This document shows, one piece after another, positions 1-11,485 of a DNA stretch of 64,000 bases. Within the stretch, counting starts at the first letter, position 1. The number at the start of each line of letters is the position of its first letter. The translations under genes were made by a program, and so were the position numbers. The notes beneath the pieces were generated by a model. The model did no database searches, had not been told where the DNA came from, and saw nothing but the letters and a program-made list of their open reading frames with translations. Origin of the DNA: Amaurobius ferox (taxonomy: Eukaryota > Arthropoda > Arachnida > Araneae > Amaurobiidae); contig OX578150.1 of NCBI GenBank assembly GCA_951213105.1, positions 24,742,022-24,806,021 on the forward strand, written 5' to 3'.

Positions 1-169
1 TTCCTGGGGCTAAATTGCTCATTTGTCTCTTCCACACACTAAGGACGTTTAAAAGAGAAGTAAAGAGAAGAATATATATATATATATTTCTTTTTCTTTC
101 TTAAAAATTTTTATCTGTTGTGACTTACCACTGTCTGCTACTATTTGTTGTAACATTCAAACTTTTCAG
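1..169 (+). other. Intron 3' part ending at a splice acceptor
   Basis: AT-rich non-coding sequence with a short (AT)n run near 73-90. It ends in a pyrimidine-rich tract and a CAG acceptor at 167-169, directly before an exon-like reading frame. I read it as the end of an intron of the SWIM/PHD gene whose earlier exons lie outside the window. Confidence 0.6.
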
Positions 170-405
170 GTTACATGTGACAAAATGGGAATCTCACCAG
201 AGGAGCGGGACATAGCAAGAAAGCTTCTCAATAAGCTATGTTATGTCCGAACTGATTTAGAATATAATGCAGTTTATGAAGAATTCTTAGAAACTGCCCC
301 TGAATCAGCCATTATTTATTTCAATAAAAATTGACATGGTATCCGTTACCAATGGACTAAGATGATGGGATATTCAGGGAATTTTCTAAATTCTACAAAT
401 AATAG
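170..405 (+). pseudogene. ZSWIM3-like gene, exon A (premature TGA)
   Basis: The frame from base 170 reads VTCDKMGISPEERDIARKLL and later YFNKN, stop, HGIRYQW, then GNFLNSTNNR. This resembles the end of the transposase-derived region of ZSWIM3-type proteins, where a Trp normally follows FNKN and an NNRLESIN-like segment follows. The in-frame TGA at 332-334 sits where TGG (Trp) would be expected, so one base change would explain it. The exon ends with AG at 404-405 before a GC donor, leaving phase 2, which matches the next exon exactly. Known of the family: ZSWIM3-like proteins are probably nuclear and derived from MULE-like transposases. Inferred: this copy is a pseudogene, or makes a shortened product. 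Confidence 0.7.
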
Positions 406-2937
406 GCAAGACCTTGTATTTTTCAGCAAGTCTTATTGCATGTAATGTTTGCATGTTTTTAAAACATAACTCATGTATACCTAAGCAAGAAGTATCCTTA
501 TCTTTAATTGCTAGACATTCTTTAGATTTTAATTATGTTTTCAGTTTTTAGGAAGCCAAGATAGATAATTTGTTCTCCTAAGTCTAATTTTGAATTTGAC
601 TTTCTTGAAAGTTTCTCTATTGTTTCTCAATCTAACTCATTTGTTAACGATCAGTGTGTATTCCCATCTGCTTGAAAATCTCGGGTATAATTTTTCCATT
701 CTGGTTGTCTTTATCTTTTTTTTCCCATCTATGTTTTTCTGTTTTTATTTCTTTTTTTCCACTAATTTTTAATTAAGCTCCATACGGCATCCAAAACTTG
801 TTGATTCTTTCATATTTAAATTAATTGTTTTGTTTTAATTTGTTTTGTGTCATTTCTGATTTTTTCTACTTATTTTTATAGTTGGTTTAAATGTCTTTGT
901 TACTGGTTTTTTTTTGTAAGTTTTCTTACTATTTAGCTGTTTTTATTTATTCTGCTATCCATTCTTTTACCACCTTATTTTCTTCTTTCCTCTGTAGTTT
1001 TGTATTTTCATTGTTTCCTGCAAGTGAATTGGCTTTCCCCCTTTTATTTCACTCCTTTTTAGAAATTTTGTGAAAATATTTAAAAAATGTATCAAATGTT
1101 TTGAAATTTAAATTTTTTTAAATATGTTTTTGGACTGAAAGCTGTATTAAAAAAAACTGCAGTATTCTTGGCCAAGTAGGTGCTTTAAAACATATATATA
1201 TAAGTTAAATATTTAAAAATCGATTAAATTTTTTTTTAATTTACGGCAACTCTTTAGATAGTTAGCTATATTAAATATATATATATATATACACCCGTTC
1301 TTCGAAATCTATAATATAAAAAGAACATAAAGTTCACAATCATGTGCAAATCCCTATAGTATTCTAAATGACATTGTTATTCAAAGCATTCTATTAATAT
1401 ATTTAACTTAATTCTCCTAAGAAGTTTTAAAATTAAAGAAGTGTAAGAATCTCTGTTCTCACACTATACAAAAATTATCTTCAACAGGCTTATCTGAAGA
1501 GTAAAACACCCTGGTCTTGTTTTTAAACAAATTTACAAAATATATGAAATTGAATCAATATATGCAAAATAAAAGTGCTAAAATTGTATGGGAAGATCCC
1601 ATACTAATATTCCTGAAGAAATACCTGTGCATTAGTAGAATATTACCCTTGTTACAATATATAAATTTCAAAAATATTTGCCAAAATAGAACAGATGCAG
1701 TAATAAATTGAAAATATCAATTATACCTGCAATCTTTAAACTTGAAGGTCGTAATTGATATGCCAAAATGAAAGCATTAAAATTGTATGGGAAGATCTAC
1801 CCATGCTACTTATATTCTCATAAATTAGAAGATATACCCGTGTACTAATAGAAAATTATCTGTACTACAATATATGAGTTTCAGCCATTTGTGCCAAATT
1901 AAAACAGATGACATAATAAATTGAAAATATCAATAATCCCACTATTGATGTATTCCAATTAAAAATGCAATTTCAATAAAATTTATTTTATATACATTTC
2001 TTTATTATATAATTGGAAAAGACTTTATAAAAATTGTCTGCCGCATAAATACATTGGTTGCTAAACGAGATGATATCATTTTCTTAATAAAATATAGTCA
2101 TCATAATGTCCCATATCATAATGCTATGTCTATGAAAGGTTTAGTTGTGCATTTTTAATTAATATCTAGACAACCCCTGGTCCTAGAAATTGTCAACATA
2201 GACTAGATTTTAAATGGGACTATTCTAAGTCTACTCACAAAATTTCATGGAATTCGGTGTAGCTGTTCTCCTGTGATGATGAAACAAGCAGACACAGAGA
2301 GAGAGAGATTTTTACAATTTTATTTATATAGATATAAAATATGCAAGATGGAGCGAAATGAACAATTTATGTTGTCATAGAAAAGATCAGCAATTCTCAT
2401 TATTCAATAGTACTTATTTTTTTTCAGTTTTGCAAATAAGTAACACATTAAATCATGTTAATAATTTCTGAGCTATAATGAATACATACATTAGGCAGAT
2501 GTGCACACAAAAATATAATTTTAAAAGTAGTTTATCTTTATTCTTAAAATGTTCAAATCCTTATAATTTTAACCCATATTATAATACTTACAGTATTTTA
2601 ATTATACTATATATTGCATTAATAATGAAATAGATGTAATGTAATTTTTTTATATTTATTCACATTTTCAAAAGCAAAATTCCTAAATTAAAATGCATTC
2701 TACTCAGTATTCTACTAGTATTCAATTTATTTTATGCTCTTAATGCAGTAAATTATATAAAGTAATCTGATTTAGGATTCAGTGTTGCCAAGAAAACTAT
2801 TATAAATTTTGAAATAATAAATACTTATTAAAAATCTTTATTTAGGTAATTATGTTTCACAACAATGTTTAGTTTTGCATAACATTTTTACATTAATGTG
2901 ACTTTGCTCATAATTGTTTCTCTTTTTTTTTTCTCAG
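406..2937 (+). other. Intron with GC-AG borders
   Basis: The intron begins with GCAAGA directly after AATAATAG and ends in a long T-tract followed by CTCAG at 2933-2937. GC donors usually need a strong surrounding match, and AG|GCAAG fits that. Joining 405 to 2938 restores one reading frame (NNR-LISINQKLKSV). Inside I see AT-rich DNA, short (AT)n tracts (around 1193-1202 and 1275-1291) and two related stretches near 1517-1700 and 1760-1930 sharing phrases such as AAATTGTATGGGAAGATC. No coding signal is convincing. Confidence 0.7.
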
Positions 2938-3082
2938 ATTGATATCCATAAATCAGAAATTGAAATCGGTAATTTCATGTTACAGTCACCTTTTACCTTT
3001 CATAAGAAACTTTTTTATTCTCCTTAATTCTCTTCGTGGAGAAAGAGATCATAACATACTTCAAAGTGTTATGGTAAGGCCG
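2938..3082 (+). pseudogene. ZSWIM3-like gene, exon B, 5' segment
   Basis: The frame reads LISINQKLKSV, then FIRNFFILLNSLRGERDH and QSVMVRP. This is the end of the transposase-like domain and the lead-in to the SWIM finger in ZSWIM3-type proteins. It stops at base 3082, the end of a 13-bp target duplication (TATGGTAAGGCCG at 3070-3082). The same 13 bp recur at 8784-8796, where the protein frame resumes with no residue lost if one duplicate is removed. A LINE therefore landed inside this exon. Confidence 0.8.
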
Positions 3083-3813
3083 CTCCACTAAATGATGCCC
3101 GAGCCTTGACGGGGTGGTGGAGCTTGCGTGATCCGATGATCCTAACAGCTATGCCGGTGGTAGCTTCGGCTACTGGTAGGGTCTCCCTTGCCGGACAGGT
3201 CGAAGGTGAGGCTCCAGACCAAATGAGGCGTCCTGGTCCTCCAGGTTGGGGGTTGGAAGTGAGGCACTTAGTCTCACTCTGTAAAATCCTCAGGGATCCA
3301 TTTCTTTTGTGGATACGGGTGTTGCTATCCCGAGGTACCCGAGCAAACTTTTTCTTCTAGCTGTAGATTGCATCAATGCCAAGCCCCTAGTAAACTTCAC
3401 TTCTGCCTTATGGGCCTTAGTATCACTCTTCGGCCTCTGCCGTAAGGTATACCGTTTGGGCTCGGGAACGGGACCAGGTGGCTGTGTGGCGAAAAGGGCA
3501 AAGCGGCGTGCATCTGTAGTATTGCTTTCAAGAAACGTTTGTAGTAAATGGTTCCAGAGGTCGAGTCCCTTGGTTGCGTTGGTTGGATGGTGGGGAACGC
3601 TTCATATCGAGAAATCCCCCTTGGATCCTTGCTGATCCCTGGGCCCTGTGTACCTGGTGCACGTTATGGCCCGCTCCTTATCATCCAGCTTTGCGAATGA
3701 CTCCGGCGGTTACACTTTTCATGTTAGAAAAGTGTGGGGAGACGGAGCCTAGCGGGGGCTTTGATCACACTGGAAGTAATCCGTGGTTCTTTTCTCTCTT
3801 TTATGGTTACAGC
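3083..3813 (+). promoter_or_regulatory. LOA1 5' UTR, partly shared with the I-like LINE
   Basis: This is GC-rich compared with the surrounding DNA. Bases 3083-3288 (with CCGAGCCTTGACGGGGTGG and CTATGCCGGTGGTAGCTTCG) are unique to this copy in the window. Bases from about 3290 to the ORF1 ATG at 3814 match 56724-57358 of the I-like LINE over most of their length, for example CTCTTCGGCCTCTGCCGTAA. LINE 5' UTRs usually hold an internal promoter; that role is inferred here. Open frames across this segment are best read as non-coding because the match between the two LINEs stops at the ORF1 start. Confidence 0.7.
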
Positions 3814-5046
3814 ATGGAGCAATCAGATGAGACTTTTCCGAGTTTTCCTGGTTCTCCGTGTTGTGGCAGCAAAAGTGTAGGATTATTGAAAGGATTGGGT
3901 TCATCTTCGGGTGTTTCCCAATCAGCCATTGAAACAACCCCTTTGGGGTTGGATCTTGGCAAAAAGGAGGAAGCCTGCAGTCCGGCTGTGGAAGGAAGTG
4001 GAGTCGCGAACCTCGGTGACCGACACTCTGAAACCATGGCTGTGACACAGGGTATACTCACTAAAGCACAGAGGCGCAGGAGGAGGCGCACGCCTAGGCA
4101 GTTGGACCAGAGGCTTGCAAAAGCTGGCACTGTCACAGAGAAGGTCGGAGGTACCAAACGACTTAGGTCGGTAGGAGCCACACCTTCTCCAAGAGAACTA
4201 GTCGTCATGAAGAGATCAAGGACGGACATCCAACCTGGAACATATGCTCAGGCAGTCCAGGTTATTAAGATGGCTATCGTCAAGAATTCCTTCCCTTCTA
4301 GTAAGCTGAGCAAGGAAGAGGTTGATATCATCCAGATGGTGACTCTCGATAAAATAGATGAGATCCCCACTGGTGAGCAACTTCTGAAGATCCATCGCTT
4401 TAGCTTAAATGCTGGAGCTTTGGTTCTTCATTGCAATGATGCAAATACTGTGGAATGGGTCAAGAGAACCTTCCATAATGACAGTCAGGTTTTGGGAGAG
4501 GCACTTATAGTATTGAGTGCTAATGACCTTCCCAAACCTGTCAAGGTGGCCTTCAAGACCAGAGACGTGTACACTAAGGAGCCGAGTGTTTTGCTGAAAC
4601 GGCTGAACCGTTTCAACCCGGAGTTGAAGTCTGAGGAGTGGCATGTTCTGCAAAATTTTGTGGAACCCCACTCTGTGAGATGGATCTTCGAGGTGGATTC
4701 GGAGGCAGCGGAAGCGATTCGCAAAGCTGACCTTGGTGCCTTCACCGGTTTGGATCGTGGAGTCTTTAAGATTCTACGAGATCCAAACGAAAAGCCTAAA
4801 GGGACGATGGAGACGGAGGAACAGCCAGTAGACCGGGCGACCTCCTCTCAGGTAAGTATTGGTAGTCTTGAGACTATGATACCTAAACTTAATGATCTAG
4901 AAATTGCTTCTGGTTCTGATGTTACACTTCATGCTAACCCTCTGATTTCGGATGAAGAGTTGGAAAAACGCATGAAGGATTTTGACAATGATATTATGCT
5001 TGATGCTGATCATTGTCATGATACTAGGAGGGCCTCTCTCTCCTAG
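3814..5046 (+). CDS. LOA1 ORF1 protein (DUF4780-like)
   Basis: A 410-residue frame from ATG 3814 (MEQSDETFPSF). I chose this start because the 5' UTR shared with the other LINE ends here; the frame is open upstream but that part is UTR-like. The N-terminal third is Ser/Pro-rich and has a basic block (TKAQRRRRRRTPRQ) that could bind nucleic acid or act as a nuclear signal. The middle (YAQAVQVIKMAIV, then VLHCNDANTVEWVK and WIFEVDSEAAEAI) resembles the DUF4780 domain of some insect LINE ORF1 proteins. No CCHC knuckles are visible, unlike the I-like and R1-like ORF1s here. The tail is acidic. ORF1 proteins coat LINE RNA; that is family knowledge. The domain call is from memory. Confidence 0.75.
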   Translation: MEQSDETFPSFPGSPCCGSKSVGLLKGLGSSSGVSQSAIETTPLGLDLGKKEEACSPAVEGSGVANLGDRHSETMAVTQGILTKAQRRRRRRTPRQLDQRLAKAGTVTEKVGGTKRLRSVGATPSPRELVVMKRSRTDIQPGTYAQAVQVIKMAIVKNSFPSSKLSKEEVDIIQMVTLDKIDEIPTGEQLLKIHRFSLNAGALVLHCNDANTVEWVKRTFHNDSQVLGEALIVLSANDLPKPVKVAFKTRDVYTKEPSVLLKRLNRFNPELKSEEWHVLQNFVEPHSVRWIFEVDSEAAEAIRKADLGAFTGLDRGVFKILRDPNEKPKGTMETEEQPVDRATSSQVSIGSLETMIPKLNDLEIASGSDVTLHANPLISDEELEKRMKDFDNDIMLDADHCHDTRRASLS

Positions 5047-5076
5047 GTTTTCTCTGCCCTCTTCTTGTTTTTGTTT

Positions 5077-8000
5077 ATGGGCTGTCTTAATGTTGTGCAA
5101 ATTAATCTGCATCATAGTCGTTCTGCCTCTGCTATTCTTAGCAAAAGGCTGTTCAATGATAGAGCTGATATTGCTCTCATCCAAGAACCCTGGACCTGTA
5201 ATGGAAAGATTTTGGGTCTAGGGATCAAAGGATTTAATGTCTTTTATGACACATCCTGTACCAGACCCAGAGCCTGTATTGCTGTTAGCAACAAGCTCAA
5301 TGCTGTTCATCTAGTTAAGTTCCTCGATGGTGACAATGTTGCCATCAGCGTGAAACTTAAAACTGATGAACATATGATGGAATACATCTTTGCTTCTGCC
5401 TATCTTCCTTATGAAGATAAGGAAACTCTTTCTAATGTCATTATCAATCTTACTGAATATTGTAATGGCAAAAAATTGATTATTGGTTGCGATGCGAATG
5501 CCCATAACACTGTTTGGGGCAGTAGTAACTGCAACCGTAGGGGTGATGATCTTTTAGAACAGATCCTTCTCTATAAGCTCTATGTATTTAATAAGGGTAA
5601 TTCTCCTACCTTCGTGACCATAAAGCGTCGTGAAGTTTTGGACATCAGCCTAAGCAATAGTTCTGCTTTTGAGAATGTCATTAATTGGAAGGTTTCAGAT
5701 GACATATCCTTGTCTGACCATCAATTAATTTCTTTTTCTGTTAAAGGTCCTGTAAAACCTACAGAGGACAAAGGTAGGAACCCTAGGAAGACTAATTGGG
5801 GTTCCTTCAAAGACGATCTCAGGGCCAGATTGGCTACTCACAATGGTGAGTATTCCTCTATCTAAAACCTGGATTTGGCTGTTGACTTTGTGCAACAAGC
5901 CATTATCCACTCTTTCCATAGTAACTGCAGAAGAACCACAAAAGCTGACTCCCCAAGGATCGTTCCTTGGTGGTCTAATGAGCTCAGCCGGTTGCGTGGG
6001 AAATGCAGGAAGCTCTTTAATAGAGCTAAGAAAAATGGTGATTGGCAGACTTATAAATCTGCCCTCACCACTTATAATAGAGCAGTCAGGGACTCCAAGA
6101 GGAATTCTTGGAGGACGTACTGCGAAGGTATTAATGATGCCCCTGCCGTTGCAAAACTCATTAAGTTGATGGCTAGAGACAGAAATTGTAATCTTAACAC
6201 TGTCAAGTTGTCCAATGGTGACTTTACTGCTACTGGTGAAGAGACCCTGACTGAGCTGTTCAGGGTTCACTTTCCGGTTTCTTATCCTTATGTTCAGTGT
6301 GACAGTGGTATTGCTTGCTCCACGTCCTCGTCTGATGACAATAGTTGGAGCATTACTAGGAGCATTGTTACTCTTGATAGGGTAAAATGGGCAATTAATT
6401 CCCATAAATCCTATAAAACTCTGGGAACTGATGGCATCATTCCAATTCTTCTCCAGGAGGGAATTGAGGTGCTTGCTCCCATTCTCTGTAGTACCTACAG
6501 AGCCTGTATTGCCTTTGGTCATATACCAAATGCATGGAGGCATACTAAGGTAATCTTCATTCCGAAAATTGGAAAGGACAATTATTATGAGGCCAAATCT
6601 TTTAGGCCTATTAGCCTTACGTCTTTTCTTTTAAAGACTATTGAAAAGCTTATTGATAGGTATTTAAGGGAAGTGATTCTGGCCTCTAAGCCCTTGTCAA
6701 ATTCTCAACATGCCTATCAACCGGGCAAATCTACGGACACTGCTCTTTACAGTCTCTCCTTTATTTTGGAGAAAAATCTCAATGCCAAGGAAATTGCTCT
6801 TGCTACCTTTCTCGACATTGAAGGTGCCTTTGATAAGGTACCCATCGACACCATTTTTGTTGCTCTTGACAGAAAAGGTGTGGATACCACGATCTCTTAT
6901 TGGAACAAGAACCTGTTATCTAACAGGTATATCTGTGCATCTTTGCTTGGTGATAGTATGACTGTGCATGCACTTTCGGGTTGTCTACAAGGAGGTGTGC
7001 TTTCACCAATTCTCTGGTGTTTAGTTGTGGACTCTCTTTTGGAAAGCATCAATATCTCTGGCGTCTCTTGCGTTGGATATGCTGACGATGTTGTCATCAT
7101 TACCAGGGGTAAATTTGGCAACACTGTCTCTGACATGATGTCTACTGCTCTCAGGAGAGTTGAGACATGGTGCAAAAATGCAGGCCTTACGGTTAACCCG
7201 CAGAAGACTGCTTTAGTTGCGTTTACAAGGAAACACATTCTTAATCTTGGGAATATTTGCTTCTTTGGGCAGAAGCTTATTTGCTCCAAGTAGGTTAAAT
7301 TCTTGGGAATTTACTTTGACAAGGAACTCAATTGGAAGAGACACTTGGACTGCACGACTAAAGCCAGAAGAATCTTCTGGTCTTGTAGGAATGCTATTGG
7401 GAAAACCTGGGGCTTAAATCCCAGAGCTATCCATTGGATTTACTCGATGATAGTCTGTCCTATCATTTCCTATGGATCCATTGTTTGGTGGTCCAGAATT
7501 AGAAGTGAAACTGCTAAACTTGATTTAGTTAAGCTTCAAAGGATGGTGTGCATTGCAATCTCCGGATGCATGAAAACCACTCCTACTGCAACTCTTGAAC
7601 TTTTACTTGGTTTGCATCCGCTCTATATGCATATTGAAGCAGAGGCACTTATCTGCATGAACAGACTCAAATATCTGAAATACTGGAAAGATTACTCAAG
7701 GTATTTATCTTGGGGTGAACTTAACAGTAATGTTGCTAGTCATCCTTATTTCTGTATGCCACCTGATGGCATCCATGTCAAATTTATGTTTGACAAGCCT
7801 TATGAAATTCTTGTCCCCTCGCGGGATGATTGGAAAAGGACTGCTACCTACAATAAACTGAACTGTTTTGTATGGTATACAGATGGCTCGAAGATTGGCA
7901 CAAGTACTGGTGCCGGTGTTTGTTGCCCTGATGATGGCACTGAGCTATCTTATCCGCTTGGCAATTTTGCAACTGTCTTTCAGGCTGAAGTATTTGGCAT

Positions 8001-8699
8001 CCTTATGTGTTGTAGAATTTGCTATGACAGAAAGTATGAGAATAGCCAGATTTTCATTTGTTCTGACAGTCAGGCTGCTCTTATGGCTCTGGGGAAGTTC
8101 ACTGTGACATCTTCCCTTGTCTGGGAATGTTATAATGCACTCTATAAAATTGCTAGTAATAATAATGTCATTCTTTACTGGGGGCCTGGTCATTCGGGCA
8201 TTCCTGGCAATGAATTGGCAGATGAGCTTGCTAGGAAAGGCTCAAGTACTCCTTTTATGGGCCCTGAGCCGGTCTTGGGTATTCCCAATGACCTTGTTAG
8301 AAGAATTGTCTATGACATCTTCAGGAAGCTTCAACGTAAGAACTGGCGTGACACAAGGGACAAAGGCAAGCGAAAATTCTCAACTGCAATTGCCCTAGTA
8401 CACATCAAAAGGAACTTTTCAGGCTTAGTAGAACTGGCATCAGGAGAGTTGTTGGGCTCCTTACTGGGCACTGCACCCTCAAGAGACACCTTAATATTAT
8501 GGGTGTCACCAAGGATTCACTTTGCAGAGGCTGCAATCACAGCGAAGAAACTGCGGCTCACATCCTATGTGGTTGTGAGGCTTACTCTGCTCACAGATTC
8601 GAACACATTGGCCGTCATGTGATTGAACCCTGGGAGCTGAACGACATTCCTGTCAAGTGCCTGCTTATTTTCGCATCGGCTACTGGTCTCTTTTCTTAG
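5077..8699 (+). pseudogene. LOA1 ORF2: EN-RT-RNase H polyprotein, broken
   Basis: The frame from ATG 5077 runs EN (INLHHSRSA, LIQEPWTC, GCDANAHNTVWG, SDHQLISF), a linker, RT (FIPKIGKDNYYEAKSFRPIS, GGVLSPILWC, then YADDVVII near 7080), RNase H (WYTDGSK, FICSDSQAAL, GPGHSGIPGNELADELA) and a CCHC-like end (CRGCNHSEETAAHILCGC, 8529 onward). Lesions: TAA at 5863-5865, TAG at 7291-7293 (LOA3 has Glu there), and loss of one base near 8355 relative to LOA3, which throws the C-terminus into another frame (8499-8699). Family role: EN nicks the target, RT copies the RNA by target-primed reverse transcription, and RNase H removes RNA. This copy should not make a full protein. Confidence 0.85.
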
Positions 8700-8783
8700 G
8701 GACCTTCACTTTTTGGGGTAGTACAATAGACCTCTGGTCGATGTGCTGGGCTCTTCCGGAGCCACCCACCTTCATTTCATTCA

Positions 8784-8796
8784 TATGGTAAGGCCG
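8784..8796 (+). repeat. Target-site duplication of LOA1 (right copy)
   Basis: TATGGTAAGGCCG, identical to 3070-3082. It lies directly after the CATTT-like tail, and the host exon frame resumes through it. Confidence 0.88.
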
Positions 8797-9323
8797 TCTA
8801 TGCCATTTAAGGAGGGTTCAGCAGAATCCTTATATGCTTCGTATTTACAACCGTATCCTTTGAAATTTGTGTTAAAAGAGCTTAAAAGCTGTAGCAAAGA
8901 TATAGTATTTAAGATAGATGAAACATGTGTATATACAGACAGAGGGAATACAATGCTTGTAGATGATGATAGCTGCTGTTGCCTTTTCGCAAATTCCATG
9001 AAATTACCCTGCAAACATATCTTTGCTGTGAGGATTCATCTTGAGCTTCCTTTATTTTCAGAGGGTTTGTGTGCTCAAAGGTGGTCTAAATCCCACCTTA
9101 TGAGTACACATCGAGTCTTCATAGGCAATTCAGAGATGACTGATACACAGACAGAACAACAGGTCATTATAGAGACGAAACAATTAAAAAATGTCAAGAT
9201 CCTGACTCAATCACAAAAATTTAAGAAGTCCAGAATTGTGACTGATTCACTCGCCACAACCCTCAGTGAAATGTGTGGAGTTAATTTTGAAAAGCAGCTA
9301 AAGTTTGTGGAGAAATTCATAAG
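8797..9323 (+). pseudogene. ZSWIM3-like gene, exon B, 3' segment with SWIM finger
   Basis: The frame continues exactly from 3082: SMPFKEGSAESLYASYLQPY, then a SWIM-type zinc motif (DDDSCCCLFANSMKLPCKH, pattern C-x-C ... C-x-H) and LPLFSEGLCAQRWSKSHLM, then HRVF. The order closely follows ZSWIM3-type proteins. SWIM fingers bind DNA or protein (family knowledge). The exon ends at AAG|GTATGT (donor at 9324) in phase 2, matching the next exon. The exon is interrupted by LOA1, so a normal message would need the 5.7-kb LINE to be skipped. Confidence 0.8.
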
Positions 9324-10617
9324 GTATGTTACATAACTATTTAATTTTCTTATATTTCTTGTCAGTTATAAAATGAAGTCACTTGAAATTTACTTTCTCA
9401 TACTTTTCAAGAAAACTTTCAATTTTGAGATTTTTATGCTAATATATGTTTTAAGACCTCTTGAACGTGTTTTGACTATTTTTGGGAGTGATATCTGTGG
9501 TTGATTTCTTGTGTACATCATAGTTGTCACAAATATTAATGGATTTTCTCTAAACTTTATATTTGGCTTTGATATAAAAAAAAATCTAGAACCAGATAAA
9601 ATTTTGTTAAATTGCATTTTGTTATTTTGCAAAAACTTTGAATTGTGTTCCACATTTTATATTTTTTTAACATGGCAGCATAGGACAAAATTTGACACAA
9701 TCATGTATAAAAGGGTTTATTTATGCCTCAATGATCACAAGAGTTAACAATTTCACTCATTGTAAAAAAATAGCCGTGATATACATTCGTTCGTTTGTAA
9801 TGTCATTAACCCTCTTGGGGGGGGGGGGCGAAGTACATTCTCAAGTATAGTATAATTTGTTTTTTTCAAGCCCTTTAAAGTGAAGGGCAACTTGCTATAG
9901 TTGTAATCATTTGGACCCACAATATTGATTTTTCAAATTTTATTTTGTAAAATTTGAAAAAAAAATGAATTCTGGTATAAGAAAGTTGAGTTGAGCCACA
10001 TCCAGTTAATTAGCTTGGTTTTTGTTACTTAATTTCTGTATTTTGCAATATAAAGTAGTCTTAGAACGCTTATGATTCAGTGATGTTAAACCTTTTCCAA
10101 TTGTTTTGTACTGTTCAAAATATATATACTTTTATACCAGCATAGCTGTTATGATGATTTTGTCTTACAATACATGTTCTTAAACTTTTATATTATAAAT
10201 CCAGAATATACTTGGTCCTTACAATACTGGATTTTATAAATTGTTCAGCAGTTTTATATAAATTAGAAGACTGTGTATAAAAAATAATTTCAACTTTTCA
10301 GTGTTTGCAATATACAATATTTCTAATGTACAATTTTTCTAAACATGCCTTCCTCTCTTACCGTATATAGTTTTCATTCTTACATCTAAAGCATATTACA
10401 CAGACAATCCAATACAGTTTTATTTTCATTCCTTTATGTTAAAAGATGTTAACTTTTTCAAGATGCATCATGCAGGCAAAATCCATTTATCATTCCTAAT
10501 GAAATTAACTTATAAAATCTTATTCAAAATGCATACAATTATTTGTGCTGTCAAATCATAATGTATTTTTCTTTTATCGCTTGAATTAATAACAAAGCTA
10601 ATTAAACATTTTTCTAG
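9324..10617 (+). other. Intron between exons B and C
   Basis: GT at 9324-9325 and TTTCTAG at 10611-10617. AT-rich, with an 11-12-base G run near 9817-9828. I see no coding signal. Confidence 0.65.
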
Positions 10618-10829
10618 AAAAATGCAAACAGGAAAACCTTTTTCTTTTGTGGATATGGAAGAGTCTGCAGATGTTCACATTGATTCAATAGAGGATATTC
10701 AATCTATGCAGCCTGCGCCACTTAACACAAGCCCTTTACATGAAGACTTCCCCATCTTTGGACCAAATTGTGATGTGCCCACGAATATGAAACTGCACCA
10801 GCCAACAAGTAAAAAAGGCCCACCAAAGG
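10618..10829 (+). pseudogene. ZSWIM3-like gene, exon C
   Basis: Spliced in phase 2 from exon B, this reads RKMQTGKPFSFVDMEESADV, then LNTSPLHEDFPIFGP and a basic end SKKGPPKGK. The last part looks like a weak AT-hook (core G-P-P-K-G). It is followed by GGTAAAT, so the donor is at 10830 and the exon ends in phase 1, matching exon D. Frame and phase agreement over several junctions is the main support; no expression evidence can be seen. Confidence 0.65.
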
Positions 10830-10858
10830 GTAAATCATAAAAATCGAAATATATTGCT

Positions 10859-10901
<43 letters not shown>

Positions 10902-11485
10902 CTAAATTATAAATATTTATAACAATAGTCAATTACACTCTTTAAAAAAAAGAAAAATATTATCAATTTCATATTTTTAGAATTTTCTTCAACCACTTTT
11001 TTTTTCTAGACTATTTTTGATTTCTAAAAATAAGACAGGATTTTTGGTCGTGTATGCTGAATGCATCATAAGATGATCTTGTGTCTGTTGACCTGAAATT
11101 ACTGTCCAGGCAATTTTTATCAATTTTATTGATTTGCATTTTCTGCAATTAAAGGATTCTTCTTAAAATTAAGAAATTATGCGCCTTCTATTATCCTCCT
11201 GGCATGTCATGCTCTCCCCTACTCTATAACAATAGGTTCATGGTGTAATGGGACTTTGAATAAATTCCCTTGATATTGAAAGAAAAGGGAAAAAATTCAG
11301 CAGTGTTTGGCCGGTCACTAATAAGAGGTCTCTTGTAGATGTATTCATTCTGTAATTGGATATTCTGCTTAATCCGAGTTGGTTATGGTGCCAATGAAAT
11401 CAGATTATCGGAACATTATTGTATATATAAAACTTTTTGCTGATGTTCTAATTTTTCAATCATTTCTAATTACTTTGTTCTTTAG
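10830..11485 (+). other. Intron with (AT)n microsatellite
   Basis: Donor GTAAAT at 10830, acceptor TTCTTTAG ending at 11485. A long (AT)n tract occupies about 10863-10900 and is flanked by copies of TTGCTAAATTATA. Nothing else is recognised. Confidence 0.65.

Larger units (their letters stand above)
3083..8783 (+). mobile_element. LOA1: full-length LOA-like non-LTR retrotransposon
   Basis: The element is bounded by perfect 13-bp direct repeats (3070-3082 and 8784-8796). It has a GC-richer 5' UTR, ORF1, an ORF2 with endonuclease, reverse transcriptase, RNase H and a C-terminal zinc motif, a short 3' UTR and a (CATTT)n-like tail. The order EN-RT-RNase H and the EN wording (VVQINLHHSRSA, ALIQEPWTC, IIGCDANAHNTVWGS) fit the LOA group of the I superfamily. 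It is full length but dead: ORF2 has two nonsense codons and a one-base frameshift. Two partial relatives lie at 14505-16750 and about 42779-45008. Confidence 0.88.

Noticed and set aside
590..1073. Short Phe/Leu-rich frames in intron 1
   Set aside because: T-rich intron composition produces such frames; no splice sites, conserved motif or start context.
3574..3813. N-terminal extension of LOA1 ORF1 (frame open upstream of 3814)
   Set aside because: The same sequence is present as non-coding leader in the I-like LINE, and similarity between the two stops at the ATG at 3814, so I treat it as 5' UTR.
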